64,000 nucleotides of DNA from UMGS172 sp045578845 (GCA_045578845.1 JAZNLA010000045.1:21791-85790); one strand, 5' to 3'; positions 25,861 through 34,373 are shown, counted from the stretch's first letter. The notes: a model not told the origin generated them from the letters alone. Numbers and translations: made by a program.

Positions 25861-26915
25861 AAGTTTCCCTCCAAAATGAGTTTAACAGTAGAAATAAATT
25901 CTTTCATTTCATCCATAGTACCTATGGTGATTCGGTTGAAATTGGAAATTTTAGGTGTACTGAAATGCCTTATCAAAATGCCGTTGTCTTTAAGTTTTAA
26001 ATAAAGTTTTTCACCGCTAATATCAGGTGACTCGGCAAAAACAAAGTTGGCATAAGACGGAATTACGTTAAAACCCAAACCTTTAAGTTCGGTTTCGGTG
26101 TAGTTTCTGGCTGTGATAATCTTTTTGCAGTTGTCCATATAATAATCGTTATCCAAAATTGCCGCTTCGCCTGCAATTTGGGTCAAACGGTTGATATTAT
26201 AAGGATTGGTAGAGTATTTTATGCGTTCGAGGTCGGCTATAATGTGCTCATTTGCTATGGCAAATCCAAGCCTTGCACCTGCCATACTGCGTGATTTACT
26301 GAATGTGCCGACTACGAGCAGGTTGTCGTATTTTTCGGTAAGTTTATAGCAACTGACACCGCCGAAATCAATATAAGCCTCGTCAATTATCACCACATTT
26401 TGTGGGTTGGATTTCACTATTTTTTCGATTGTTTCTAAACTTAAAAGCAGTCCCGTAGGAGCATTTGGGTTGGCGATTACCACCATTTTACCGGTGCTAA
26501 AATAATCGGCAGGATTAATGGTGAAATCGTCATTTAAAGGTTTGGTTTCAAAGTCCACCGTGTGAAGTTCGGCAAAAACATTGTAAAACCCGTAACTTAT
26601 TTCGGGGAATACAGCACCGCTTTTTGAAAATGCCATAAAAGCGAAGTTTAGAATATCGTCCGACCCGTTGGAAAAATAGACGTTGTTTTCGCCTACACCG
26701 TAAAGTTTTGCAAAACTTTTTTTAAGGGACTTACATTCGGGGTCGGAATAGAGCCGTAATTTTTCAACCTCACCGCAAGATACAGCGGCAATAACGCCTT
26801 TTGACGGCGGATATGGTGACTCGTTGGTGTTTAGTTTTATGTAACGCTTGTCCTGAGGCTGTTCGCCCGGAACATATGGGGGAAAATTATAGCGTTCATT
26901 TAAAAATCTGCTCAT
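25857..26915 (-). CDS. hisC: Histidinol-phosphate aminotransferase
   Basis: HisC is a PLP enzyme that transfers the amino group from glutamate to imidazole acetol phosphate. The 352-residue protein has 'IKLNTNESPYPPSKGV' at the substrate lid, 'VYFSNGSDDILNFAF', 'VVIANPNAPTGLLLSLE' , the PLP aspartate in 'VVIIDEAYIDFG', and the Schiff-base lysine in 'VVGTFSKSRSMAGARLGFAI' near residue 208. It lies two bases after hisD and overlaps hisB. Specificity for histidinol phosphate is supported by position in the operon. Confidence 0.95.
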   Translation of the reverse strand: MSRFLNERYNFPPYVPGEQPQDKRYIKLNTNESPYPPSKGVIAAVSCGEVEKLRLYSDPECKSLKKSFAKLYGVGENNVYFSNGSDDILNFAFMAFSKSGAVFPEISYGFYNVFAELHTVDFETKPLNDDFTINPADYFSTGKMVVIANPNAPTGLLLSLETIEKIVKSNPQNVVIIDEAYIDFGGVSCYKLTEKYDNLLVVGTFSKSRSMAGARLGFAIANEHIIADLERIKYSTNPYNINRLTQIAGEAAILDNDYYMDNCKKIITARNYTETELKGLGFNVIPSYANFVFAESPDISGEKLYLKLKDNGILIRHFSTPKISNFNRITIGTMDEMKEFISTVKLILEGNL

Positions 26916-26917
26916 TT

Positions 26918-28192
26918 TTATTCCTCGGTACGAATTACGGCACTTTTTGCGTGGGCGGTAAGACCCTCTTTTTCGGCAAAGAAAGCAACGTCTTTTGCCA
27001 CCTTGCCCAGTGCCTCTTTAGTATAATAGGTGTACTGTGTTTTCTTTACAAAATCGTCAACCGACAAAGGACTTGAAAATCTTGCGGTACCGCCTGTAGG
27101 CAGTGTGTGGTTTGGACCTGCAAAGTAGTCGCCCAAAGCCTCGGGACAGTAACGGCCCATAAATATACTGCCTGCGTGCTTGATTTTATCAAGCAAAGCA
27201 AACGGGTCATTTACGCAAAGTTCAAGATGTTCGGGTGCAATTTCGTTGGCTATGTCAATAGCCTTTAATATGTTGTCGGCAACAATAATTTTGCCGTTAG
27301 TGTCTATTGAAACGCGGGCAATTTCCTCGCGTGACAAAAGTTTAAGTTGTGTTTCAATCTCCGCTTGCACCTGCTTTGCCAAGTCGAAACTGTCGGTGAC
27401 CAAAACGGCACTTGCCATTTTGTCATGTTCTGCTTGGGATAAAAGGTCGGCGGCGAGGTGGCGGGGATTACTGTCACTGTCGGCTACTACTAAAATTTCG
27501 CTCGGTCCTGCAATCATATCAATCGAAACAAGTCCGTAAACCTGCTTTTTGGCTTCGGCGACAAAAGCGTTGCCGGGGCCGACAATTTTATCAACCTTAG
27601 GTACGGTTTCGGTGCCATAGGTCAGTGCCGCTATTGCCTGAGCACCGCCTACTTTGAATATACGGTCAACACCGGCAACCTTGGCGGCGGCTAAAATAAC
27701 GGGGTTAACCTTGCCGTCTTTAGCAGGGGGAGTAGTAATGCAAAGTTCACCGACACCCGCAATTTTAGCAGGGATACTGTCCATAAGTACGGTTGAAGGA
27801 TATGCGGCAGTGCCGCCGGGAACATAAAGTCCTGCCTTTTCAACAGGTATAATCTTTTGACCGGTTACTATTCCGTCTTTGTCGTTTATTATAAAACTGT
27901 TGCGTACCTGCTTTGAGTGAAAATTTTTTATATTTTCGGCTGCCTTTTTTAATATTTCGATAAATTCGGGCTCAACCGAATTAAACGCCTCGTCGATTTC
28001 CTCGTCGGTGACCTCTAAATTTAAAAGTTGCACCTTGTCGAATTTTTCGGCATACTCAAACAGTGCTTTGTCACCGTTTTGCTTTACGTTTTCTATAATT
28101 TCACTGACAATACCAGACACATCGGTAGCGGCAGTACCACGGGCAAATATTTCGTCATTCGAAACTTCGCCGTAGTTTAAAATCTTAATCAT
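26918..28192 (-). CDS. hisD: Histidinol dehydrogenase
   Basis: HisD oxidises histidinol to histidine in two NAD-dependent steps. The 424-residue zinc enzyme has 'VPGGTAAYPSTVLM' near residue 125, 'VGGAQAIAALTYGTE', 'VDKIVGPGNAFVAEAKKQV', 'IDMIAGPSEILVVAD', the zinc and base region 'LLSQAEHDKMASAVLVT', 'IAPEHLELCV' with the catalytic Glu-His pair near residue 325, and 'GDYFAGPNHTLPTGGTARF'. Length and motifs are normal. It sits between hisG and hisC with gaps of two bases. Confidence 0.96.
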   Translation of the reverse strand: MIKILNYGEVSNDEIFARGTAATDVSGIVSEIIENVKQNGDKALFEYAEKFDKVQLLNLEVTDEEIDEAFNSVEPEFIEILKKAAENIKNFHSKQVRNSFIINDKDGIVTGQKIIPVEKAGLYVPGGTAAYPSTVLMDSIPAKIAGVGELCITTPPAKDGKVNPVILAAAKVAGVDRIFKVGGAQAIAALTYGTETVPKVDKIVGPGNAFVAEAKKQVYGLVSIDMIAGPSEILVVADSDSNPRHLAADLLSQAEHDKMASAVLVTDSFDLAKQVQAEIETQLKLLSREEIARVSIDTNGKIIVADNILKAIDIANEIAPEHLELCVNDPFALLDKIKHAGSIFMGRYCPEALGDYFAGPNHTLPTGGTARFSSPLSVDDFVKKTQYTYYTKEALGKVAKDVAFFAEKEGLTAHAKSAVIRTEE

Positions 28193-28194
28193 TT

Positions 28195-28824
28195 TCAGTC
28201 CTCCACTAACTTTGAGAGTCCTAAGCGGATTTGCTCAATTTGTTCGCCTTTGAATTTATAACTTGACTTGTTTGCAATCAGTCTTGCACTTATGGGGACA
28301 ATCGTTTCGATTGGCTCTAAGTTATTTTCAAGCAAGGTTTTACCCGTTTCCACGATATCGACTATTACATCGGAAAGTCCCAAAATAGGGGCTAATTCTA
28401 TTGAGCCGTTTAGGTGGATTATGTCAATATCGCGGCACTTTTCGGCGTAGAATTTTGTGGCGATATTTGAAAATTTTGTTGCGACGCGAAGTGTTGTGTC
28501 GGTGCCGTCCCTAAAACCTTTTTTGGCGGCAACCGCCATACGGCATTTGCCGAGTTTCATGTCAAGAAGTTCGTAAACGTCGGGGGAATATTCAAGCAAA
28601 ATATCCTTGCCCGCAACACCTATATCTGCGGCACCGCGTTCGACATAGATAGCGACATCAGACGGTTTTACCCAAAAGAAACGCACACCTTTTTCGGCGT
28701 TTTCAAATATAAGTTTTCTGCCGGGCTCACGGATTGCGGGGCACTCAAATCCCGCCGCCTCAAACATTGAATAAACCTTTTCACCGAGTCGGCCTTTCGG
28801 CAGTGCTACATCAATCATTTCCAT
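28195..28824 (-). CDS. hisG: ATP phosphoribosyltransferase, short form
   Basis: HisG joins ATP and PRPP in the first step of histidine synthesis and is the usual point of feedback control. At about 209 residues it is the short form that lacks the regulatory domain and needs HisZ. The sequence has 'DVALPKGRLGEKVYSMF', 'VERGAADIGVAGKDIL' and the PRPP loop 'DVIVDIVETGKTLLENNL' near residue 155. I chose the ATG at 28824, within the end of hisZ, since AAAGGA lies upstream; an upstream TTG (28836) and a second ATG (28818) are possible. It overlaps hisZ by 14 bases. Confidence 0.94.
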   Translation of the reverse strand: MEMIDVALPKGRLGEKVYSMFEAAGFECPAIREPGRKLIFENAEKGVRFFWVKPSDVAIYVERGAADIGVAGKDILLEYSPDVYELLDMKLGKCRMAVAAKKGFRDGTDTTLRVATKFSNIATKFYAEKCRDIDIIHLNGSIELAPILGLSDVIVDIVETGKTLLENNLEPIETIVPISARLIANKSSYKFKGEQIEQIRLGLSKLVED

Positions 28825-29932
28825 AAACTGTTTCAAGTCCTTTCTCGGTAAGTTTCAAAATTCTGCGGCAGGTTATATCTTTGGGCATTTCTTTGCATAC
28901 AAGCACCGAATTGCCGCCCTCGGATAACATTTCCGAAGTGCTGAGAGCGGCATCAATATTACCGCCGTTTATAAGTACTGTGTCAACATCAAATTCTTTG
29001 TCTGCACGTTTAAATCTTTCTAACGAATCAAGGTAAACCGCAAAGCCGATAGCACCCGATTTGCGGCCCATTTTTTTCATAAGTCGGTCATATCTTCCGC
29101 CTGAAAGCACTGCGATGGGGATACCTTTAATATAACCGCTTAATACTATACCGCTGTAGTAGTTCATACCGCCTACTGCCGAGAAATCCACCGATATTTT
29201 TCCTTCAAATCCTCTTGAAGTTACAATATCGCAAATCATTTTAAGTTCTCCTAAAGCGTTTTTAAGTTCTTTAGAAGTTGCAACCGAATTTATGGTTTCG
29301 ACTGCATCAGCAGGGGATTTGTAGGTCTTAAAAAGACACAAAAGTTTTTGATATTTGCTGTCGTCAATACCGTTGTCACTGCAAAAATTTTTAAATCCGT
29401 CGGCTGATTTGCTTTCAATAAGTCTTAAAATTGCTGACTCTAAAGAACGGTCAATTTCACATTCTTCGAATAAAGCCTCAATAATACCGATGTGTGATAT
29501 ATTCAGCACAAAATCGTTATCAATAACGGCAAGGCTTTTAGCAGCAAGTGTTACAACCTCGCACATTTCAAAATCGCCTATGTCACCTATGCACTCAAGA
29601 CCGGTCTGCATAATCTCTTTGTAAGCGTGCGAACTGCTCGAAACACGGTAAACATTTTCGTTGTAGTAAAGTTTTTGAACAACACCGTTTATGTCCTTCG
29701 AATTGTTGATAATCGAAAGGGTGACGTCGGGTTTAAGTGCTAAAAGGCGACCGTCTTTGTCGGTAAAAGTAATGATAGAGTCCGAAACCAAAAAGTCTTT
29801 ATTACGCACATAAAGGTCGTACTCTTCAAATTTGCTCATTTTGTATTGTGTGTAACCGAAACGGCTGTAGAGTTTTCTTAGGTCAAAAACCGCCTTTTCG
29901 TCATTTTTCAGTATTTCACTATAAGAAGTCAT
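28811..29932 (-). CDS. hisZ: ATP phosphoribosyltransferase regulatory subunit
   Basis: HisZ is a histidyl-tRNA synthetase-like protein without aminoacylation activity; it binds short HisG and carries the histidine feedback site. The 373-residue protein has class II synthetase motif 2-like 'KLYYNENVYRVSSSSHAYKEIMQTGLECIG' near residue 85 and the late 'VGGMNYYSGIVLSGYI' and 'LSGGRYDRLMKKMGRKSGAIGFAVYLD' typical of HisZ. No tRNA-binding C-terminal domain is present, consistent with HisZ rather than HisS. It is first in the histidine operon, directly behind the promoter at 29970-29998. Confidence 0.93.
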   Translation of the reverse strand: MTSYSEILKNDEKAVFDLRKLYSRFGYTQYKMSKFEEYDLYVRNKDFLVSDSIITFTDKDGRLLALKPDVTLSIINNSKDINGVVQKLYYNENVYRVSSSSHAYKEIMQTGLECIGDIGDFEMCEVVTLAAKSLAVIDNDFVLNISHIGIIEALFEECEIDRSLESAILRLIESKSADGFKNFCSDNGIDDSKYQKLLCLFKTYKSPADAVETINSVATSKELKNALGELKMICDIVTSRGFEGKISVDFSAVGGMNYYSGIVLSGYIKGIPIAVLSGGRYDRLMKKMGRKSGAIGFAVYLDSLERFKRADKEFDVDTVLINGGNIDAALSTSEMLSEGGNSVLVCKEMPKDITCRRILKLTEKGLETVYGND

Positions 29933-29969
29933 ACAAGTCCTCTTTTCAATAATTAAAATCGACTTTAAC

Positions 29970-29998
29970 AGTCTATCACATTAGCACGCTAAAGTCAA
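29970..29998 (-). promoter_or_regulatory. Promoter of the histidine operon
   Basis: On the minus strand TTGACT and TAGACT are 17 bases apart, 38 bases before hisZ. A near-perfect palindrome fills the spacer, as described in the separate operator entry. Confidence 0.7.
29978..29995. promoter_or_regulatory. Operator palindrome in the histidine promoter
   Basis: ACATTAGC-AC-GCTAAAGT is an 18-base palindrome with one mismatched pair. It lies between and partly over the -35 and -10, the place where a repressor blocks polymerase. A TrpR-family histidine repressor (HisR/YerC type) is a reasonable candidate, but no such gene is in the window. No T-box leader is seen. Confidence 0.55.
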
Positions 29999-30139
29999 TA
30001 CTTTTTGATAAATTTATAAAAGTTATAAAATATACATTATAATAGACATAAAGAATATAATTACATATCATTATACCAAAAACACAAAAAAAGTAAAGTA
30101 AAATATAAAAAAAGTTATATTACTTTTAAGTTAGCCGTA

Positions 30140-30169
30140 TTGACAACAGTGTTAAGCCGGTGGTAAAAT
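30140..30169 (+). promoter_or_regulatory. Promoter of the HD phosphohydrolase gene
   Basis: TTGACA and TAAAAT are 18 bases apart. Transcription would begin near 30176, downstream of the ATG codons at 30168 and 30171, so translation should start later. A TATAAT at 30174-30179 is an alternative -10 without a well-placed -35. Confidence 0.5.
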
Positions 30170-30194
30170 GATGTATAATAAAAAAGGGGGGGGA

Positions 30195-31820
30195 ATGACT
30201 GTGATTAAATGTACCGATTTAGCCGACAATATAATTTACAATGACTTTTTGGATAGGGCAGATGTTTTTGTAAATAAATTTCTTGGCAACTACCGTGTAG
30301 GGCATATAGGTGACATAAAGGTTATACACGACCCTGTTTGGGGCACCATAAAATTTTACCCGTGGGAGTTGCAGGTGCTCGACTCACCGCTTTTACAAAG
30401 ACTCCGCAATATAAATCAGTTGGGACTTGCGGTATACACCTATCCGTCGGCACACCATTCCCGCTTTGAACATACTTTAGGCGTTACTGCTTTAGTGTCT
30501 AAAATGGCAGACAGTATAAATGACAGGGAAATAAAGAATGAAAAGGCTATAGATAACGAAGACCTTTATAAACTACGTATGGCGGCTATACTTCACGATA
30601 TAGGTCACTGTTTCTTTTCGCACTTGTCGGAAATAATGTACGGTAATACTAAAGAGTTTACTTGCCTTAAAGCCTCATCTGGGATTTTTGCAAAGGCTCA
30701 ACCTCATGAAATATTGGGATACATTATAATAAATACACCGTCCTTTAAAAACTTCTTTAAAACTCAGGTTGGATACCCCGAAGAAGTTACCGATTTGTTT
30801 TTTGATGATTTAGGCAGAATGATAGTCGGTGCATCTATTGAACGTGAGTTTTGTGACGGCAACGTAAAGTTTAAAAAATACTATTTGACCGAAATGATAA
30901 ACGGTCAGTTTGATGCCGATTCTCTTGACTATCTCCGCCGCGACAGTTATATTACAGGGCTGTCGCTTACATATCACATTGACCGTTTTCTTTATAAAAT
31001 CAAACTTGTTGACCGTAAGGAAGACGGTGTAGTAGGCAAGCATTTGACCGTTGCGGCATCGGGAGTTTCCACCGTTGAGGAAATGGTTTTCGGTAAGCAG
31101 ATGCTCACAAGATATATCTACCAACACCAAAAAGTGCTTGCTACCGATGTGTTGGTATACGATATTGTGGCGGGGTTAAGGTATAACGGCAAGTTGCAAC
31201 ATCCTTGTGATTTCCTTTATTTCACAGATGATGATATTTTCAGACTATATTCAGATGGTGACAATGATTTTTCGGCACCTATTTCGTTTGCGTATATTCA
31301 CGCTGACTCCAAGAAGACCATATTCGATGCCGTAAGACAGATTAAAACCCGAACGTTGCCTAAAAAAGCATTGGTTATCAATATGGGAAATATTAAATCG
31401 GTCGGCGGTAAAACCGATTTTGAGGTAAGTGAGGCGTACGAGTTTTTGAAAACAGCCACAGCCGAAGGTTTTAGGCATGATATAATGACCGAAGCGGTGA
31501 AAATTTGTGACAAAAAAGGACTTGACCGCTCGAAAATTGACCTTTTTGATATTTTCTATTCCGTGCCAAAACCCACAACCGCTAAAAATTATACCGATGT
31601 GTATGTTGCGGAAAGGGAAGGATTTGTAGAACTGTCCGAGGTTGCCGACCTAAACGATTGGGCAGACGAATTTTCGGGAAGAGCGTGGAATGCCTATGTT
31701 TTCTCGTCGAGTGAACTGCTTTCCGTTATAAGCCTTGCCGCAAAAAAGGTTTTGGAAGACCGCGGTATTGAATTTACAGAAGGAAAAGCGTTTTCGGGAC
31801 TTAAATTTGATGTGGAATAA
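30195..31820 (+). CDS. HD-domain phosphohydrolase (dNTPase/SAMHD1-like)
   Basis: A soluble 541-residue protein with the HD metal site of the dGTPase/SAMHD1 group: 'PSAHHSRFEHTLGV' (H93), 'AAILHDIGHCFFSH' (H134, D135) and the later aspartate in 'FDADSLDYLRRDSY' near residue 245. The lead 'IHDPVWGTIKFYPWELQVLDSPLLQRLRNINQLG' is shared with this group. Substrate could be a dNTP or another nucleotide. Start choice: ATG at 30195 has an eight-G run one base upstream, while GTG at 30201 has that run at better Shine-Dalgarno distance; the ATGs at 30168/30171 precede the predicted transcript start. It is a single gene with a terminator behind it. Confidence 0.85.
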   Translation: MTVIKCTDLADNIIYNDFLDRADVFVNKFLGNYRVGHIGDIKVIHDPVWGTIKFYPWELQVLDSPLLQRLRNINQLGLAVYTYPSAHHSRFEHTLGVTALVSKMADSINDREIKNEKAIDNEDLYKLRMAAILHDIGHCFFSHLSEIMYGNTKEFTCLKASSGIFAKAQPHEILGYIIINTPSFKNFFKTQVGYPEEVTDLFFDDLGRMIVGASIEREFCDGNVKFKKYYLTEMINGQFDADSLDYLRRDSYITGLSLTYHIDRFLYKIKLVDRKEDGVVGKHLTVAASGVSTVEEMVFGKQMLTRYIYQHQKVLATDVLVYDIVAGLRYNGKLQHPCDFLYFTDDDIFRLYSDGDNDFSAPISFAYIHADSKKTIFDAVRQIKTRTLPKKALVINMGNIKSVGGKTDFEVSEAYEFLKTATAEGFRHDIMTEAVKICDKKGLDRSKIDLFDIFYSVPKPTTAKNYTDVYVAEREGFVELSEVADLNDWADEFSGRAWNAYVFSSSELLSVISLAAKKVLEDRGIEFTEGKAFSGLKFDVE

Positions 31821-31823
31821 CAA

Positions 31824-31860
31824 AAGACTGCCGAAGTAAAACTTCGGCAGTCTTAATTTT
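31824..31860. terminator. Bidirectional terminator between the HD gene and the DUF308 gene
   Basis: AAGACTGCCGAAGT and its complement form a 14-pair stem around a three-base loop, followed by AATTTT on the plus side. Confidence 0.8.
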
Positions 31861-31870
31861 AACAGTGATT

Positions 31871-32443
31871 TTATTCTTCGGTTTCTTTTTTTGCGGTTTT
31901 AATGTTTTTTTTAGCCATTGAGGATACCCAAATTATCGAGAAAATGTCGGTAAGTCCGCTGAACATAAGACCTGCACCGATAAGGATTGTAATAACAGTA
32001 GCAGTTTCAAAGGCGAAAGCAACCATTATTATACCGAAAATGATGTTGACGCCTGCTATAATAAGTACCGCAAGCCAACCGCTCATTTTAAGTCTTAAAA
32101 GGTCGATTGCATTTTGCAGTTTTTTAACACCGCTTGTGATTATAATAATTCCCAAAACAACGGGTATAAGTGAAATAACAAGGTCGCTTTTTGCGAGAAC
32201 TATAATGCCTAAAACAAGGGTAGCAACAGCAAACACAAGTGAGTTGCTGTGAATGGTGTTTTCGGCACTTTGCTTAAAATAGTTGTAAAACTGAAAAGCC
32301 GCGAGGATAAACATAGAAGCCGCAAGCACGTAGGTTATCATTTGGTTGACGGCGGCGGGGAAGATTATAAGAATAAGTCCCAAAGCCGCACAGACTATAG
32401 CGAGAATTAAAGCGTCCCATTTAATTTTTTTCAAAGATTCCAT
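31871..32443 (-). CDS. DUF308 (HdeD-like) membrane protein
   Basis: This 190-residue protein has six hydrophobic segments arranged as three similar helix pairs (about residues 10-53, 69-107 and 120-170), each with a glycine-rich 'G-I-x-x-I/L' pattern such as 'LALIVCAALGLILIIFP'-type and 'VLGIIIITSGVKKL'. This internal repetition is typical of the DUF308/HdeD family, which in enterobacteria is linked to acid resistance but has no known mechanism. It ends in a lysine-rich tail. It is transcribed alone from a good promoter at 32465-32493, facing away from the NifU-like gene. Confidence 0.82.
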   Translation of the reverse strand: MESLKKIKWDALILAIVCAALGLILIIFPAAVNQMITYVLAASMFILAAFQFYNYFKQSAENTIHSNSLVFAVATLVLGIIVLAKSDLVISLIPVVLGIIIITSGVKKLQNAIDLLRLKMSGWLAVLIIAGVNIIFGIIMVAFAFETATVITILIGAGLMFSGLTDIFSIIWVSSMAKKNIKTAKKETEE

Positions 32444-32464
32444 ACATAAACCTCCTTTTTTATT

Positions 32465-32493
32465 ATTTTAGACCTAAAATTACCATTTGTCAA
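32465..32493 (-). promoter_or_regulatory. Promoter of the DUF308 gene
   Basis: TTGACA and TAAAAT with a 17-base spacer on the minus strand; GGAGG lies between it and the start codon. Confidence 0.65.
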
Positions 32494-32585
32494 TAACTAC
32501 AGTTCTTTGTATTTGCAAAAGCACGAAATTTCGGCATTTCTTTACAAAATTTATGTTAAAATTTAAACAAATTCGAAGTTAGGTA

Positions 32586-32614
32586 TTGTGTTTTTAAAAA
32601 GTAAAGTGTATAAT
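32586..32614 (+). promoter_or_regulatory. Promoter of the NifU-like/GGGtGRT pair
   Basis: TTGTGT and TATAAT with a 17-base spacer. The transcript would begin near 32621, which rules out the upstream ATG at 32588 as a start. Confidence 0.6.
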
Positions 32615-32650
32615 AAATCTGTTCAAAATCAGAAAGGAGTTTATACATCT

Positions 32651-33343
32651 ATGAATTATTCACTCGAAGTTCAGAACATGTGTACTGTAGCCAAGGGTCC
32701 GCACCACGGTCCGGCTCCTATTCCCGAAGAGGGTAAATGGGTACAGGCAAAAGAAATTAAGGATATTTCCGCTTATACTCACGGCGTGGGTTGGTGTGCA
32801 CCTCAGCAGGGTGCCTGCAAACTTTCGCTCAATGTTAAGGAAGGCATTATCGAAGAGGCTTTGGTTGAAACAATTGGTTGTTCGGGCATGACACATTCTG
32901 CCGCTATGGCCGCAGAAATCCTTCCCGGCAAAACCCTTTTAGAGGCTCTTAACACTGACCTTGTTTGCGACGCTATCAATACCGCTATGCGTGAGTTATT
33001 CCTTCAAATTGTTTACGGCAGAAGCCAGTCGGCTTTCTCGGAAGACGGTCTTGTAATCGGTGCAGGTATGGAAGACCTCGGCAAAGGCGAGCGTTCTATG
33101 GTCGGTACCATGTACGGCACCAAGGCTAAGGGCGTAAGATACCTCGAAATGACCGAAGGTTACTGCACAAGAATGGCTCTTGACGAGGATGATCAGGTTA
33201 TCGGCTATGAGTTCGTTTCTTTAGGCAAAATGACCGACTTCATCAAAAAAGGTATGGAGCCTAACGAGGCTTACGAAAAATCCAAAGGTACATACGGAAG
33301 ATTCAATGATGCTGTAAAGTACATTGACCCCCGTAAAGAATAA
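32651..33343 (+). CDS. NifU-like iron-sulfur scaffold protein paired with GGGtGRT
   Basis: A 230-residue protein of the type annotated as an iron-sulfur cluster assembly scaffold, next to GGGtGRT genes. It has 'GVGWCAPQQGACKLSLNVK' near residue 44 and 'VETIGCSGMTHSAAMAAEIL' near residue 75, reminiscent of NifU/IscU N-domain cysteine positions, and a further cysteine in 'EGYCTRMAL'. The spacing differs from true IscU, so cluster assembly is only an inference. The ATG at 32651 follows AAGGAG by 11 bases and lies downstream of the predicted transcript start. Codons are those of a well-expressed gene. The GGGtGRT gene starts 16 bases after its stop. Confidence 0.8.
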   Translation: MNYSLEVQNMCTVAKGPHHGPAPIPEEGKWVQAKEIKDISAYTHGVGWCAPQQGACKLSLNVKEGIIEEALVETIGCSGMTHSAAMAAEILPGKTLLEALNTDLVCDAINTAMRELFLQIVYGRSQSAFSEDGLVIGAGMEDLGKGERSMVGTMYGTKAKGVRYLEMTEGYCTRMALDEDDQVIGYEFVSLGKMTDFIKKGMEPNEAYEKSKGTYGRFNDAVKYIDPRKE

Positions 33344-33359
33344 TAGGAGGTAATGTATA

Positions 33360-34358
33360 ATGGCTAAGTTTGAAGGTTATGAGAGAAGAGAAGCCAAAAT
33401 TTTGGCCGCTCTTAAAGAATATGGCATTAACTCTATTGATGAGTGTAAGGATATTTGCGATGCTTACGGTATCGACCCTTATAAAATTGTTGAAGAAACA
33501 CAGCCGATTTGCTTTGAAAATGCAAAATGGGCTTACACTGTAGGTTGTGCAATCGCTATTAAAAAGGGTTGCAAAAAGGCCGCTGATGCTGCTGCCGCTA
33601 TCGGTATAGGTCTTCAGTCTTTCTGTATCCCCGGCTCGGTTGCCGAAAACCGTAAGGTTGGTCTTGGCCACGGTAACTTGGGCAAAATGCTTTTGTCCGA
33701 AGAAACCGAATGTTTCTGTTTCTTAGCAGGACATGAGTCTTTTGCTGCAGCAGAAGGTGCTATTAAAATCGCACTTAATGCTAACAAGGTAAGGGTTAAA
33801 CCTCTTAGAGTTATCTTGAACGGTCTTGGAAAAGACGCTGCGTTCATTATTTCGAGAATTAACGGCTTTACCTATGTAGAAACCGAGTTTGACCCCTATA
33901 CCGAAGAGGTTAAGGTTATCAGCGAGAAGGCATTTTCCAAAGGTCCAAGAGCCGATGTTAAGTGCTACGGTTCGGACAACGTTCCCGAAGGCGTTGCAAT
34001 TATGCAACTTGAAAAGGTTGGCGTTTCCATTACCGGTAACTCTACTAACCCCACCCGTTTCCAACATCCTGTTGCAGGTACCTACAAAAAGTGGTGTAAC
34101 GAAAACGGCGTTAGTTACTTCTCGGTTGCATCGGGCGGCGGTACAGGACGTACTCTTCACCCCGATAACATGGCAGCAGGCCCTGCTTCTTACGGCATGA
34201 CCGATACCATGGGCCGTATGCACGGCGACGCTCAGTTTGCAGGTTCTTCTTCAGTTCCCGCTCACGTAGAGATGATGGGACTTATCGGTGCAGGTAATAA
34301 CCCGATGGTTGGTATGACTGTTGCTTGTGCAGTTGCAGTTGAGCAAAACGCAAAATAA
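33360..34358 (+). CDS. GGGtGRT protein of unknown function
   Basis: This 332-residue protein carries the motif GGGTGRT (near residue 260, within 'VASGGGTGRTLHPDN') that names the family. Nearby are the glycine-rich stretches 'SYGMTDTMGRMHGDAQFAGSS' (split by me at residues 276-296) and 'GLIGAGNNPMVGMTVACAVAVEQ' at the end. Conserved cysteines occur in 'CKDICDAYG', 'QPICFENAK', 'GCKKAAD' and 'ECFCFLAGHESF'. The family is conserved in anaerobes and always seems to sit beside the NifU-like partner, but its reaction is not known. RBS is AGGAGG. A strong bidirectional terminator follows. Confidence 0.85.
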   Translation: MAKFEGYERREAKILAALKEYGINSIDECKDICDAYGIDPYKIVEETQPICFENAKWAYTVGCAIAIKKGCKKAADAAAAIGIGLQSFCIPGSVAENRKVGLGHGNLGKMLLSEETECFCFLAGHESFAAAEGAIKIALNANKVRVKPLRVILNGLGKDAAFIISRINGFTYVETEFDPYTEEVKVISEKAFSKGPRADVKCYGSDNVPEGVAIMQLEKVGVSITGNSTNPTRFQHPVAGTYKKWCNENGVSYFSVASGGGTGRTLHPDNMAAGPASYGMTDTMGRMHGDAQFAGSSSVPAHVEMMGLIGAGNNPMVGMTVACAVAVEQNAK

Positions 34359-34373
34359 TTAACTTAAAAAATA

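Noticed and set aside
29933..30167. A T-box or other riboswitch before the histidine operon
   Set aside because: The leader from the predicted transcript start to hisZ is only about 30 bases, and no T-box sequence was seen.
32588..32650. A longer N-terminus for the NifU-like protein
   Set aside because: The -10 sequence at 32609-32614 lies within it, so the upstream ATG would not be transcribed; a strong ribosome site precedes the ATG at 32651.
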